A DNA stretch of 64,000 nt from Apium graveolens (Eukaryota; Streptophyta; Magnoliopsida; Apiales; Apiaceae). Positions 1-11,529 of the stretch are shown in pieces. Positions within the stretch are counted from its first letter, which is position 1, and each line of letters begins with the position of its first letter. Location of the stretch: NCBI RefSeq assembly GCF_009905375.1, contig NC_133647.1:74466671-74530670 (forward strand), written 5' to 3'. Position numbers and translations under genes: made by a program. The notes under the pieces are model-generated. The model saw nothing but the letters and a program-made list of their open reading frames with translations. It ran no database searches and was not told the DNA's origin.

Positions 1-176
1 CGAACTACGCTTCTATCACGATATTTATAAGGGTTCCCATAAGGGTTTTAACTGTCAGTGCTACGTTAAGTAGCCCGACTATGAACTTGGCAAGAGTTCT
101 TATTATCTTAGTGAACTTATTATCTTAACATCACATCATCTCTGAGGTTTATAACGCTTAGCTCAGATACCATTTC
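1..176 (-). mobile_element. 5' interior of chromovirus A, with PBS
   Basis: This is the start of the internal region of a minus-strand Ty3 element whose 5' LTR lies at 177-4384. On the minus strand the LTR end is followed by four bases and then TGGTATCTGAGC (172 down to 161). That matches the plant initiator-Met tRNA primer-binding site TGGTATCAGAGC with one mismatch. The rest is untranslated leader running off the left edge. Orientation is inferred from the PBS. The 3' LTR and left TSD are outside the window. Confidence 0.8.
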
Positions 177-468
177 TGTAACACCCCCAGATCCGGGGTC
201 GGGGATCCGGGTTGTCACGGTCTTTCTTTCCACAATATCACTTCACTTAATTAATAATAAATAACCTTATGCTGTGACCCCACACTAACACACACCACAA
301 CCCGTTATAGTCTCAGAGATGAAATTTAAATAAGTACAAGTCTTTGAATCCACAATTTAAAAGTTATTACAACCCAAAATGATTACTTGATAAATTTACA
401 GTTAATTGCCATTATCTGCCACAAGTTATAATTATACATAATTGATTCTCAAAAGTAGATGGTCTGAT

Positions 469-570
469 CTACAATAGATCTACCTCTGCAGCTATAGCAA
501 CTACAACATCAACGGGAAGACGCGGGACGCTTCCCACGCGCTTGCGCTGGGTCTGCTGGAGTCTGGCCAT
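469..570 (-). CDS. LTR A leader mini-ORF (33 codons)
   Basis: A 33-codon ORF starts nine bases after the putative acceptor, in context AAAGATGG, and stops in the U5 part of the LTR, so it would lie upstream of gag. It contains RVGSVPRLPVDVVVA. The equivalent ORF in LTR B reads RIGNVPQFPIGVDVVVA, so the changes are conservative (V/I, S/N, L/F) with one 2-codon indel. That pattern suggests the reading frame has been selected. I do not recognise the peptide. It could act as a uORF or encode a small protein. Chance conservation is possible because the sequence is short. Confidence 0.4.
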   Translation of the reverse strand: MARLQQTQRKRVGSVPRLPVDVVVAIAAEVDLL

Positions 571-579
571 CTTTCCTAA

Positions 580-2610
580 CTGTTGTTGTGTGATGAAGAA
601 ATAAAGCAAGGGTGAGCAGCAAGCCCACCAAAATAATATGTATAATGATTAACAATATATGAGCCTTCTCATAGTACTCATGAAAGTCTTGGTCAAAAGA
701 AATGAACCAAGTTGATATCTTAATGCGATGAAGTCGCAAAATATTCAGTATATATATATATATATACATATATACTTTTCAAAATATGGGAAGTCCTCTT
801 CCATGCATAATACACACAGAGTTCCAGTGTATAACTGTATAAAAATATCGTTGCAAGGTGATCTCATATATCTGACCTTGTCTCAACATTTTTCTGAAAA
901 TCTTTGTCATGCATAAGATAATCATTTACTAGATATAAGTTTAAAAGATGAAGTTACAAGATACTCCAATATACTTATATCTTTTCCAAATACTACTTGA
1001 ACTACCACCATTCAAGTTATAATTAGTTTCCAAAGTTCATCACATAGATGAGACTGCAAGACCAGATTTGAATAGATTAAATCTTTAAAATATCATCAAA
1101 ATAAAATGAAGTTACGAGATACTTCATTTGATGCAAACATCATTTTGAAAACTTGACCCTACCAACACTCAACAATCGCCCAACCGTAGCCTTTCTATCG
1201 AAGTGCTCTGGGTAGTGTTGCAGAAATATCCAATTGGATGATGAACTCATTACGGGAGTTTGCCGCGCCAGGAAGACCACTTACGATGATCAGTCGTAGT
1301 AGTACAACCCCACCATTTTCTACATGTAGAGGAGAACTTGTCGGATTTACTTGTCAACCGAACACTGAACTCCTAAGGAATGGACCGCCTTAGCGGAACT
1401 TCCAGGCCATTTGGGCCAATATAATAAGGCTGGGCCGGCGCTACTCGGCCACTTACGCCACTCCTAGTTCAGATGAAATCCATGACTCTGAAACGTAAAG
1501 CTCGTCCCCACTTTCCCCAAGTAGAAACTTGTTGATACGGCTCCACCAAGAAGTCGTATCTATTTGGAAAGGAGAACTCACCAATATTTCCTAGGCGATG
1601 CCTGTTAATGGATTAACTTGTTCCAAGAATTTTAATTCCCGAGTGTTGGGTAAGTAATCAATTCATTTATCAAAACAGCAACCTTGTTGCGAATATAAAA
1701 CACACCACAGAGCCGGATCCCTCAGGTTTTGAGCGAGTATTTAAATCCCCTTAAAAGGAAGATCTTAAATATAAAAATGAGTTTTGGGATCCGCTCTATC
1801 TTTTAAAAATCATTTTGAAGACTCGAAAACACTTTATAGAGTGTTTGGAGTAAAGCTGATTTAATGAAGTAAATCAGTCCCCAGAATATTTAGAAAATAA
1901 CTGAATATTATTATTTAAATAATATTCCCATAAAGAATAATCTTTATAAAAATAATTGAAGTAAAAGTATTAAAACTTATACTTGAAACGAGTATTAAAT
2001 AACCAAAGATATACTTATATGAAAGTACTATCTTTATTTGAATAATCGAAAATAAGTTTGATTATTTACACCTTATTCTTTAATAAAATAAAGAACAAAT
2101 CTCAGCAAATAATCGGAGTCATAGATCCTCAAATGAATATTCAAAAATATTCATTAAACAATATAAACTGAGTCATAAGCCCTCGAATGAATATTCGAAA
2201 TAATATTCAATAATAAAATAAAGTTAAAGTTATCGAATAAACCTTATTCGATTAATAGTTTTGAAAACTATGACCATATATATATAAGTATAAATATATA
2301 TATATATATATTTATATCCATATATACAAAATCTACTCGGGATCCTCGACTCCCGGTTTTAGAAATATTTTCACCTTTGGGTCCCTGTACTAAGGGTACA
2401 TGCAAATTACCGCTATCCTCTAGCATAGGTATTATCAACTGAATCAACAGATATATATATGGAAAGAATGCGAAATAGGCATGCATATATACCATATCAG
2501 CATGCTCCAATATATCGCAAAATTTGCTAATAACAATCATGCACTATCACAAGATAATGCATATACATATATTTACATCACAACAACAGTATATCGGGTA
2601 GAAAACTTGC
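580..2610 (-). other. putative GC-AG intron in LTR A
   Basis: Read on the minus strand, CTCAG|GCAAGTTTTC at 2611/2610 is a strong GC-type 5' splice site. A pyrimidine-rich tract ending ACAACAG at 580 is a good 3' splice site. About 25-40 nt upstream of the acceptor lies a box, TTGCTGCTCACCCTTGC, that recurs before the acceptor in every other chromovirus LTR in the window. The same donor and acceptor arrangement is present in LTR B, T2, T3 and the solo LTR at 11535. The span would be 2,031 nt. Seen in sequence only; splicing is inferred. Confidence 0.45.
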
Positions 2611-4386
2611 CTGAGCGACTGGGGGTTACGAATGGCTCGGGACGAGTCTGGTAACCTATAAACAACAAGTAAGTTGGAATTAAACCAAAGTCACTTGTAA
2701 ATCTATACTCTAACCAATCAGACTCTAACGCTCGTTTTGCGCTTACTGATTCTCTTAAGTCACTCGAGTACCCTCGGCTCCACCATTTTTTAATAATTTA
2801 ACCTTTACGAGTTTTAAGGCGATTCCTTCGCGAGTGTCTTACCAACTGCCTAACACACTTACCATAAATGTTTCATACATTAATTAACCCTTTTTGGTCT
2901 TTAACCTATGTTTCAAAGTAAGGCGAGGGGAAAAGTTTCGTTCGCGAAACGCCGTTACTTGAAACGGTCGTTTCTTCTAAACCGTGCATCGGAATCGAAC
3001 GAACTACATATCAAAACGAAGCTCGTAACATGAGCTATCTAGACATGGCAATTGTCATAATTTAGCAGGGGGTTCTCGGGTCCTAATGTTATGCACAAAA
3101 ACAGTCTAAAGAAAATCGGACGTTACGACGGCTATGTTTACGCGATTTCCAATATTTTAAACCATTCAAAACCATCCCAAATCAACCTCAAATCCAACAT
3201 ACAACCAACATCCATCCTTATCACATCATAACAACCCCAACCAATTCAATTTAATCATTCATACTTATGCCTAAGCTTAACTTTAATCATACTTAAGTCC
3301 TTTTAATCAAAACCACAACATTCACCATTCCATTTCACTACCATTTCAAATCCCAAACTCTAAATCACAACAACAAGCTACAATAGCACCCTACTAATCA
3401 AAATCATCTTATAATATATAGGAATCTAGGGTTTGGAGATGGTATACCTTCCTTGAAGTGGTGGGAGGAGCTAGGAAGCCTTAAGAAGCTTTGAGAAGTC
3501 TTAGGAATGCTTGGATCTTCAAGGAAAACAAGAAAAAATTCAAGTTAAAAACTTGAAAACACTATTCATAGTCTTCTTCTTTGATTAAATGAAGAAGATG
3601 GAGAAGGAATTGATGGCTTAAACTCATGATATAGCCCTAACTAAGCATGAAGACGATTAGGGAATTAACTCACCAATTTAGGAAGCTTGGATCTTTGATT
3701 TTGAATTTCTTGCTCTTTTGAATAGTAAAAAGCCGAGAGCAAAGATGAACCATGCCTTGGTTGCTTTTTGATTTTGATGAAAAATGATTTTGGTTGGCTT
3801 GTTTTTATGTTTGATTTAGTTAATTACCTTGTTGCCCTTGAATTTGTGTGGTTACAAAGCCACCACACCTCCTTCCTTTTTTGTCATGCCTATGTCACCT
3901 TGCACATGTCATAATGCTCCCACTTGTCCACACCCTGTGGTTTGATGATGTCACAACCCCTGGCTTCTTGTACAAGCTTGTCTCTTGGTCACTTATTTGT
4001 TTTACGGTTCGCTTATCTTTCGTTCTCGTTTATCATTTGAGGGATCATACCCGGGATCTTATTACTTAGGTTCCCTTTACCTTTCTCAATATATTATATT
4101 CCTTTTATGATCCTCTCCTATAATCCTTTAATTTAAATCCTTTTTATCCTGTTACCTTATACTCAATTCTTTCCGTATCTATTGGATTTCCGGGAAAAAT
4201 CAAAGTGTTCGGAATTGGATTCTGACGATCTTTACATACACTTATATACCACATAGAGTACTAATAATATCCCATAAGATCAATAACAGAACCCCTACAT
4301 AGCGTGGCATGAAAATTTTTCTCATTCAGCAAAAACACTATTCATAAGGGTTTCAAAAATTTCCCAAAAATTGGGGTTATTACACT

Positions 4387-6738
4387 ACCACTAAATTAAG
4401 TGAAATTAGGAGACTAGGTCTTAGAGATAAGTGGAGTTTTCTGTGTGATGTAGTTAACAAGGTGTTTTCTGGTAAAATGAGCAACTTTGATTCTATCAAT
4501 ACTACTATGCTTAACATGCTCTACATGTTGCTTACTGAGAATTACTATAATTTTAGTGATGCTATCATCTTTGAGTTATGCTACAAATTAGGGGAGATTA
4601 AAAAGAGATCTAGGCATGTTTATTATGCCAGATTCTTTATGATTATTGCTAACCATATTTGTGAGGATCTTGTGATTGAGAACCCAACCAAAAAACTGGA
4701 TTGTTGGTTTCAAGAAAGAAGAATTATTACAAATTTAAACAGAGATGATCACCACAAGGAGGTGCCCCTTATTTATTTGCCTATCATGGAGGGCCCTCAC
4801 GTAAGTGAGTTAAATACTTTTGTCCCTACTCCTTCTACCTCTCAAGTTTCTTTGCCATTGACTATGGCTATGACATCTGTATCAATAACCCAACAGATGC
4901 CTACCCAAGCCACAAAATCCAAACCTTCAAAATCCAAATCAAAAAAACCACACTCTGGTGTCTCTCAAAAGATGCCAGTTTCAAAATCTACCAAAAACAA
5001 AGAGGGGAGTGTGAAAGGGGGTGAGATTGGTGAGGGACGGGGTGGACATCAAATAAGCCCTAGAATAAGGATGGTGAGGTGAGTGTACCCAAACCTAGCC
5101 ACACCACAGTTTGCCAACAAATTGTGGTGCTTAATAAGGAAATTAGCACATATCTAGTTTCATCCTCCCAAAAGGATGCTACTGTTGAAACAAGCTCCCT
5201 ACCAGGAGCACATGCCAAAAGGGTTAGGGACACAGACTCACCCCAGACTTATACAAGAAAGAAGAAGTCTATAAAACTTGGGGATGCATAGGGATCACAC
5301 ACAGTGAAAACTATAGCTAAAGACTCAGTCAATGCACCTTCTCAAACTCAGTTTGATGTGGCTCCAATAAATGTAGAGTCACAGCCAAAATCTCTAACAA
5401 TAAACATCTCACACACACTAGATACACAAACCTCTCCCATCAATTCTCTGGATATGGATATGATTCACACATTAATTCCTGATTATCCTTCTTTAACTCT
5501 ATTGTAGAAGCCAAAATTTAGTGCAAGTGAGCATCATCTTCTAGATGATCTGTTGGCTCACTTGCCAATTCTTTCAGGAACTATTGAGACTTCTGTGCCT
5601 AAATTATCATCAAGCTGCACATATTCCATAATAGTTTCTACTCTAACTCTATCATTTCCTTTATTGAGTCCTAAATTATCATTTTCAATAATTATTACAA
5701 GTATATATGAGCTAGTTGTTGTACACTCACTCCTAGGATTGAGGGAAGGGAGTGAATAGAGTGAGAGGATGAGTTGCTCTTAGGCAAAAGGAGAGGAAAA
5801 GAGAGAAAATATGCAGGCTATTTCTTCTAACATGACAAAAGTGAGTGAAGGGAGTTCCACCTTAGTAGGTAAAGGTGAGGGTGTGAGGGTGGTGAGCCAA
5901 GGGGAGCCCTTGATGCAAGAATATAGAAAATATGAGAGAAATGAAGGTACTGAAGTTTGGGAAGAGCATATTGTTAGTGAGTTAATGGATGTCAATGAAG
6001 CTGACAAGAAATAGCTATTTCAGCAAGAATATCAAGCTGTCTTAGACTTCTGTTTCTTTTGATACTGAGGCATTTAGTCATCCTGTTCCAGCTTATCAAC
6101 TTCTAGCTGGACAGGGCAATGAGGTAGTTGAGAGAACTTTGAATCTGGTGCACACAACTACTTCTATGCAAAGGGCCAAGGATGCAGTCAATGCCTTGCC
6201 TACTACAACTGGTGCAGATTCTGATTCTCTTAGTAGTGAATTTGGAGACAGTTGTGGAGATGATGAAGAGGAGGAGCCCATGGATTTAGGGGGAGAAGCT
6301 GGTTCAAGCAGGAATGCAAACACTCCATCATGGATGTTTAGTAAAGAATACACTGAGCATCATTTCAAATCAACCATGATCTCTCTTATCAAACAGACCA
6401 ATACAGCTCTTCAAGCCTCCACAGATGCCAACACCAAAAGTCTGCTACAAGCTCATCTTAACTCCCTTCAATTACATCAAATATCAAATCTCAAACAGAC
6501 TCAGGAGGTAGATGCACTCAAAGCCTCCATAGCTGATATCAAGAGTGATGTATTTGACAGACTAGAGTCTAAGCTTCCTGAAGCTACAATGAGAGATCTA
6601 CATCAAAGACTCAGAAAGGAGTCTGAAACAAACTCCAAAATTGATGCTATTAACAGAAGGGTGATTAACCTAGAGAGTGAGCTCACTAAAATCAGACTCA
6701 ATCAAGCTCATCAAACTATGCTTCTTCAACAACTGGTG
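4387..6738 (+). pseudogene. level-0 Copia accessory ORF, 5' part
   Basis: This is the oldest layer, a plus-strand reading frame cut on both sides by insertions. It is open from 4387 through a likely internal Met at 4462 to a stop at 5082. It continues, with frameshifts or stops, at about 5079-5291, 5304-5507 and 5811-6014, and reopens at 6139-6738. The first part is a compact globular segment containing LYMLLTENYYNFSD and ENPTKKLDCWFQ. The middle is Ser/Thr/Lys-rich and low in complexity. The 6350-6738 stretch is strongly heptad-like (coiled coil) and ends in LLQQLV, where C1 inserted. The frame resumes at 44710. The layout (globular head, low-complexity middle, coiled coil, KKGEK motif) resembles the downstream ORF of C1 at 7470-10180. 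I infer a SIRE-type 3' accessory (env-like) ORF; its function is unknown. Confidence 0.55.
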
Positions 6739-7333
6739 TGTTAGTTCACACAACACTGTAGAAGGGGGTTGAATATAGTATAGAATACAATCAAATCAAT
6801 TTCAAACACAAGTAACAGTAAACAGATATATTTGATATAATAAACTTTGTTACAATGAAACTGTTCTCTCTTAGTGATGAACAAATATCACGAGAGCAGC
6901 TAGGTTACAATGTATGATCTTCTCGATAATGATAACACATATATTGTAAACCTATGTGTGTGTTTATATAGTACACAGTTACAAGATAACTTCTGATTGA
7001 TATGGAATATAATTCTGTCTCCTAAAATATATCAATCAGATATCTTATACAATTATTTCAGTCCTCTAACTCTTTCCATGTATATCTTCTTTTTGTATTA
7101 GTCTTGATCTTATTTCCTGTAAATCAACTTCCTTCCTTAACTGTTAGTCCTCCCGTACTTAAGTTCTGATATCCATCTTCTGATATTATCTTCTGATAAT
7201 CTAAGTCCTGATATCCTTAAGTTCTGACTTCTAGTAAGTAATGATTCCAGTAAGTAGTGATATTTCCTGTTTGTTAAGATCTAAAAACTAAACATGAAAC
7301 ATATTAGACATGACATCTCAAATATATCTAACA
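6739..7333 (-). repeat. C1 3' LTR
   Basis: Ends are TGTTAG..CTAACA, a perfect 6-bp terminal inverted repeat. On the minus strand a TATA box (TATATAAA) lies at 6963-6970. Several CTGATATC/TTCTGATA direct repeats occupy the U3 half. The adjacent TGGTG at 6734-6738 is the TSD. Confidence 0.92.
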
Positions 7334-7345
7334 ATCTCCCCCAAC
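7334..7345 (-). other. C1 polypurine tract
   Basis: The minus strand reads TTGGGGGAGATT immediately before the 3' LTR, as expected for the plus-strand primer of a minus-oriented element. Confidence 0.85.
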
Positions 7346-7469
7346 TTGTAAATTGTGCAAAATATACAAGTTAATAGATTTGATGATGTCAAAAACATTT
7401 AAGTTCAAATGCAATAAGAGTTTAGTAAGACTATTAACTACAACTTACAGTCCTTGTAGCTTACCAACT

Positions 7470-10180
7470 TCACTGGATCAATCTGAATCCATAATGATTC
7501 TTAACAAAATCTCTTACCAGCTTGTCTTCAGCTTTCCTCAGAATTTCAACTAACTGTGCTTTGGCCTGCATCAGTTCTTCATCTTTACTATCACCAATCT
7601 GAAAAATGGCTATTCTAAGAGCTTGAATTGATGTTCTCTCAAGTCCATCACCAAGTCTGATAACTCTAGGATGTGAAGAGTTTTCATTATAACATAAGCA
7701 TTTTCCTTTCAGAATAACTTCCACCTTAGAAGAATTCTTCAGTATAGGAATTTATCTTCCATCATTTTCAGTAATCATTGGTATTTACTGAGAAGTCTTT
7801 GTACCAGAGATTTTGAATAGATCTCTTATAGCCTTCAAAATGTATTCTGACCATCTTCTTATAACATCAAATTTTACATCCAGAAGATAGTGAATATGTT
7901 GAAGCTCTCTGACAGACTTCTTTAGCATATCAGTATCAGCTAGTCTGTAAGTTAATCCATCATAGAGAAATTAAATCAATTTTTCTTTTAGATTTTCCTT
8001 ATCATGAGCATCTATCACGATTTAAGCAGACAACACCTTGTCAAGGTGCTTTTGTTTGATTTGTTCATATGGGTTGTCTATCAACATGAAAGGATCTCTT
8101 AGAATAACTTATACTCCTGTTTTTATCTTCTCTTCATCAGAACCTAATCCAGATTTATCTCTAGGTTGCTTGGATCTCAATCCAAATGTTGAAGTTGATT
8201 CATCAAGAGATTGGATTTTGGTTCAACTGGAGTAGCTTTCTTCCATAACAGCTTCTTCTTATCAGCAATTGTCAACTTTTCCAAATTACCTTGATCATAA
8301 TTTGTTGTTTCTTCTGTAACTTGCTATTTTTCATTCTGAACAACTTGAGCAGTGTTAGAAGTTATTTTAGATTCTTTAATTACCTTTCTTCTCTTCAGAA
8401 TTTGAACAGTTTCATCTTCTATCAAATCATCATTATGCACTGTAGTTTGATAGACTAGAATGGATGAACTTATCTTTTTCTCAATCTTTAAAGGTTCACC
8501 AACCTTTTCTTTTCCTTTTGACCTAGGATCAATCTCAGTTTGTGATCTAGTCTTGGACTTTGAAGTCTCAGAATTTGACTTTTCCCTGATCACAATGCCT
8601 TTTTCCTTAAGCCTTGGACGTTTCTTTGTATCAGAAGCTTTAGACTTAAGATTTGTCTTCTCAGCTGCAAATCTAGCTTCTTCCTCCTTGAGAGTTTCCA
8701 AATCCATTCCTGGATTTTGTTTCAGAAATAATCTTTTCGCTATCTCCTCATCAAGTGTCTGGATTTTAGGATTTTTGTAATAAACAATAGTATGCTTCCC
8801 CTTTAGCTTCAGAGTTTGTAAAAACTTCTGAGAGTCTTTAGATCTTGACTGAATCAGAATATCAGAACTTGACATCAGACTTTGTTTATCAGAACTTGAC
8901 TTCAGACTCTTAGCATTCACAACATCAGAACTTGACTTGTTCTGTGTAGAAGATTTTCCTTGAATTTTTCCTTGACTTCTACACTTATCAGATTTTCCCT
9001 GGTCATCACCTTTATCATCCTTTTTCTTCAGTATTTGAGTAGGTGAGCTTTTGGACTGAACTACCTTCTCCCCCATTTTGGCATCATCGGGAAGTAAGAG
9101 AGAAAGAAGAAGTTCAACTGAAGATTGGATTTATTCCAATAGAGCATTCTGAGAAACTTGGTTAGCCAGGACCTCATTAATTTGGGCCTGTTGCTTCTCT
9201 TGAATCTTCTCAATGGCTTCAATTTTCTCAAGAGTAGGTCTGATATATCTATTTTTGTCAAGCTTGATCTGTAGACCTAGCTTATCAGCATGTTCCTTTA
9301 GTGTATCAACCTTCTCAAGAGTAGAAGTATGTAGACCTTGAAGATGTTTGGTAGAAAGAGTAGTGATCTTGAGTTGTGTCTTTAAATCATCATTTGTGAG
9401 CAACTCATCAGCTTTAGCAATATGCTATGTCAAAACATTGGAACTTGGAATGAAATCAGTGTCATTCCACTTCTTGGTCCACTCCACACCTCTGTGAGTA
9501 TCCTCCCAAGGAATAGTTGCTTCCTTTTCAACAAATTTCTTCACCAATTCTTCCTTTCCCAGAATAGGAACTGGAGTCTCAATAGAAACATTGTCTTCAG
9601 AACTTGAGGAAGACTCATCATGTTCTGATAACACAACAGTGTTTGAAGCAACTGGAGATTCAGGAACAGCTTCATTTAAATTCTGAACATCAGAATTTAT
9701 CTCCAGAGCTAGTGTGGTTGATGTAGATGGTATCTCGCCATGTAAAATTGGAAAATGAGTTAGAGATTGCTGAGCTTCTGTAGATGGAGCTTCCAGATAA
9801 AGAACATTTGGTATATTCAAATTATGAATATCTATTTCAAAATTTTCATCTTGTTCTTTAGCATCATCTGTAGCTTTAAAAGGAGAGACATAAGGGATTA
9901 CAACTGTATCAGTAGTAGTGTCTTTGGCTTGGGCTGGAAGGGCTTCAATGATAATCGGTTCTTGTGAGATCAGAGATTCCTGATCCCCTTCCTCAGCTTC
10001 TTCAGTATCTTCTGATGGAGCCTTAGCTAAATACCTCATAGCCTTCATTTTCTTCAATCTCCTTGTCAATGAAGGAGTTACTTTAGCAGCTTCAGAACTT
10101 ACAAATTTCTTCTTAAAAGTATCAGAACTTTGAGCTACAGTTTCTTTCTGAAAAGTAACATTCTCAGCTCCAACTATCAC
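7470..10180 (-). pseudogene. C1 downstream coiled-coil ORF
   Basis: A long ORF on the pol strand lies between truncated pol and the PPT. The frame from 10180 to about 8240 is continuous apart from in-frame stops at 9425 (TAG), 9131 (TAA, likely a Gln codon) and 8324 (TAG). A frameshift then precedes the last segment, 7724-7470. The order is an acidic Ser/Thr-rich N-terminal half (with SSSSSEDNVS), a coiled coil (about 9400-9140, rich in Leu/Lys/Glu/Gln heptads), a Lys/Ser-rich linker with QSKSSP and SSSD repeats, an EEIAKRLF segment, and a C-terminal piece ending in KAEDKLVRDF. It has no retroviral enzyme motif and no clear signal peptide or membrane helix. It resembles the level-0 ORF in layout and shares a D..KMGEK/KKGEK boundary motif. 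I infer a SIRE-type accessory ORF, function unknown. Confidence 0.6.
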
Positions 10181-10492
10181 ATATTCTGATGCATGAACCC
10201 GTGTCTTAAAACATCATAATTTATTATTGACCATGATTGTAAGCAAAATAGTCATCAAAGTATAAAGTTCAATTAGATGAAGTAAAGATTAACAAATTAC
10301 AATTAGAATATGCACAGTCACATAATATGAGAGAAATAAAGACTAAATCTTGCAATTAAAGGAAATTTCATTAATATATCAAACAAGTACATTTCATGAA
10401 ATTTATCGATTACATACAAAAATTACAAGATAGTCCTATTCTAAGACGCTTAACATCAACAGCCTTAGTCCTAGTCTAAGAAAACCTATCGA
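10181..10492. other. AT-rich spacer between C1 short and long ORFs
   Basis: On the minus strand it has stops in all frames and ends in an acceptor-like GCATCAG just before the long ORF, so it could be an intron or an intergenic spacer. No conserved coding signal is seen. Confidence 0.35.
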
Positions 10493-10758
10493 CTAGTTCC
10501 TCTTGCTGCTGAAAAAGAGCACTGCAAGACGGATGATTCGTTCTTGCTGACAGAGAGCCTCTCTCCTTTCTTCTTCCAATCGATCAGGATAGAGGTGGTA
10601 GTCCATCAAAATGAACAAGAGGTCTGTGTGAACCTCTTGTGGAACAAAGTTCCAGAATTCTTTAGGAATGCGGTGACATGCCACTCCTGTTGCCAGTCAT
10701 CACAACTCAACTATATATTGAAAGTTTCATAGTTCATGAACAAGTTGAAATGAACCAT
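10493..10758 (-). pseudogene. C1 short ORF downstream of pol
   Basis: An ATG at 10758-10756 in favourable context (AACAAAAATGG) opens a frame that reads VHFNLFMNYETFNI, meets a stop, and continues as LSCDDWQQEWHVTAFLKN. A shift then leads into the 10684-10493 frame with FILMDYHLYPDRLEEERREA and ends SSKRN. Read across the two lesions it would be a protein of about 85-90 residues with a charged helical C-terminus. I do not recognise the family. It lies on the same strand as pol and the long downstream ORF and has its own promoter-like sequence upstream. Confidence 0.45.
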
Positions 10759-10870
10759 TTTTGTTTATGAAGAAGAAAAATGATGAGAATTAAAAGAGAG
10801 AGTGAGTTTGTGAGAAAATGGAAGATGATTTGGCTGGGATGAATAGTCGGTTTAAATAGCCAATGGAATA
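10759..10870 (-). promoter_or_regulatory. internal promoter-like segment in C1
   Basis: On the minus strand CTATTTAAACC at 10850-10859 is a TATA-like box about 95 nt before the ATG at 10758. A pyrimidine-rich stretch (CACTCTCTCTTTTAATTCTC and a TTTTTCTTCTTC tract) lies between, like a plant 5' UTR Y-patch. It sits between pol and the downstream ORFs, where an internal promoter would be needed to express them. Inference from composition only. Confidence 0.4.
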
Positions 10871-11219
10871 CTAAGGGATGCGAGGACTGTTTAATGATTA
10901 AGAGTAAAAATAATGATGCCTCGTCTCCCTAGACCGATGTGTAATAATAACAGTCAGTAAAAAGTTAAAGCACGAGTTAATGGGCACGGGAAATAATTAA
11001 AAATTACCGTGCACATGTAGTTTTTCAAGAAAAACACGTTTACCACTAACCCATTATGATTATGACTATTTTTATCTTACCCAAATATATTCTGATTTAA
11101 TATGACTGTTTCAGTTTTTACCACAAATAAGTCAAGTAAAGAATAATGCCACGTAAGCATCAAGGATTCCATCAGGATTTAATATCAGAACTTAAACTTA
11201 TATCAGATTTTAACAGTCA
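10871..11219. other. non-coding stretch after truncated C1 pol
   Basis: AT-rich sequence with no open frame of note. On the minus strand it follows the abrupt end of RT. It carries AAGTTCTGATATTA-type short direct repeats like those in the C1 LTR and downstream ORF. Confidence 0.4.
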
Positions 11220-11529
11220 TCAGAATATGGCTTCTGATCTAGCAACTGGTGTAAATGTTTCATCATAATCAATACCCTCATGTTGAGAGTAGCCTTTAGC
11301 AACCAACCTTGCTTTATTTCTTGTAATTATGCCATCACTATCAATTTTGTTTCTGAACACCCATTTTGTGCCAACAACTGATCTATTTTTAGGTCTTGGC
11401 ATTAGGGTCCAGACTTTATTTCTTTTAAATTCATTTAACTCTTCCTGCATTGCTTGTACCCAATCAGCATCTTGAAGAGCTTCTTCCACTTTCTTTGGTT
11501 CAGTCTGGGATAGAAAGGAATGATAGAGA
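11220..11529 (-). pseudogene. pol: C1 pol: N-terminal RT fragment
   Basis: This continues the connector at 14883 after removal of the solo LTR. It encodes the first blocks of Copia reverse transcriptase: [42 protein letters not shown] and the end of block 3, [10 protein letters not shown]. The homology then stops at SEAIF and a terminator. Palm block YVDD, thumb and the whole RNase H are absent between here and the LTR. Either the element was deleted here or the downstream module replaced the 3' half of pol. Confidence 0.85.

Larger units (their letters stand above)
177..4384 (-). repeat. 5' LTR of chromovirus A (4.2 kb)
   Basis: On the plus strand it begins TGTAACACCCCC and ends GGGGTTATTACA, so it has canonical TG..CA ends. 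It is closely related along its length to the solo LTR B at 37037-41341, which has the same termini and block order. Features read on the minus strand include a possible TATA-like TATA at 3443-3446, a GC-type splice donor at 2611/2610, two units of the repeat that is expanded in LTR B (about 2110-2220), an acceptor at 580 and a mini-ORF at 469-570. AT microsatellites lie at about 749-768 and 2277-2312. It is inserted into the ORF that resumes at 4387. The flank 4385-4389 (CTACC) should be the TSD, but its partner is off-window. Confidence 0.9.

Noticed and set aside
749..775. TA/CATA repeats in LTR A as a regulatory element
   Set aside because: Simple microsatellites of variable length; LTR B has a much shorter run at the same place.
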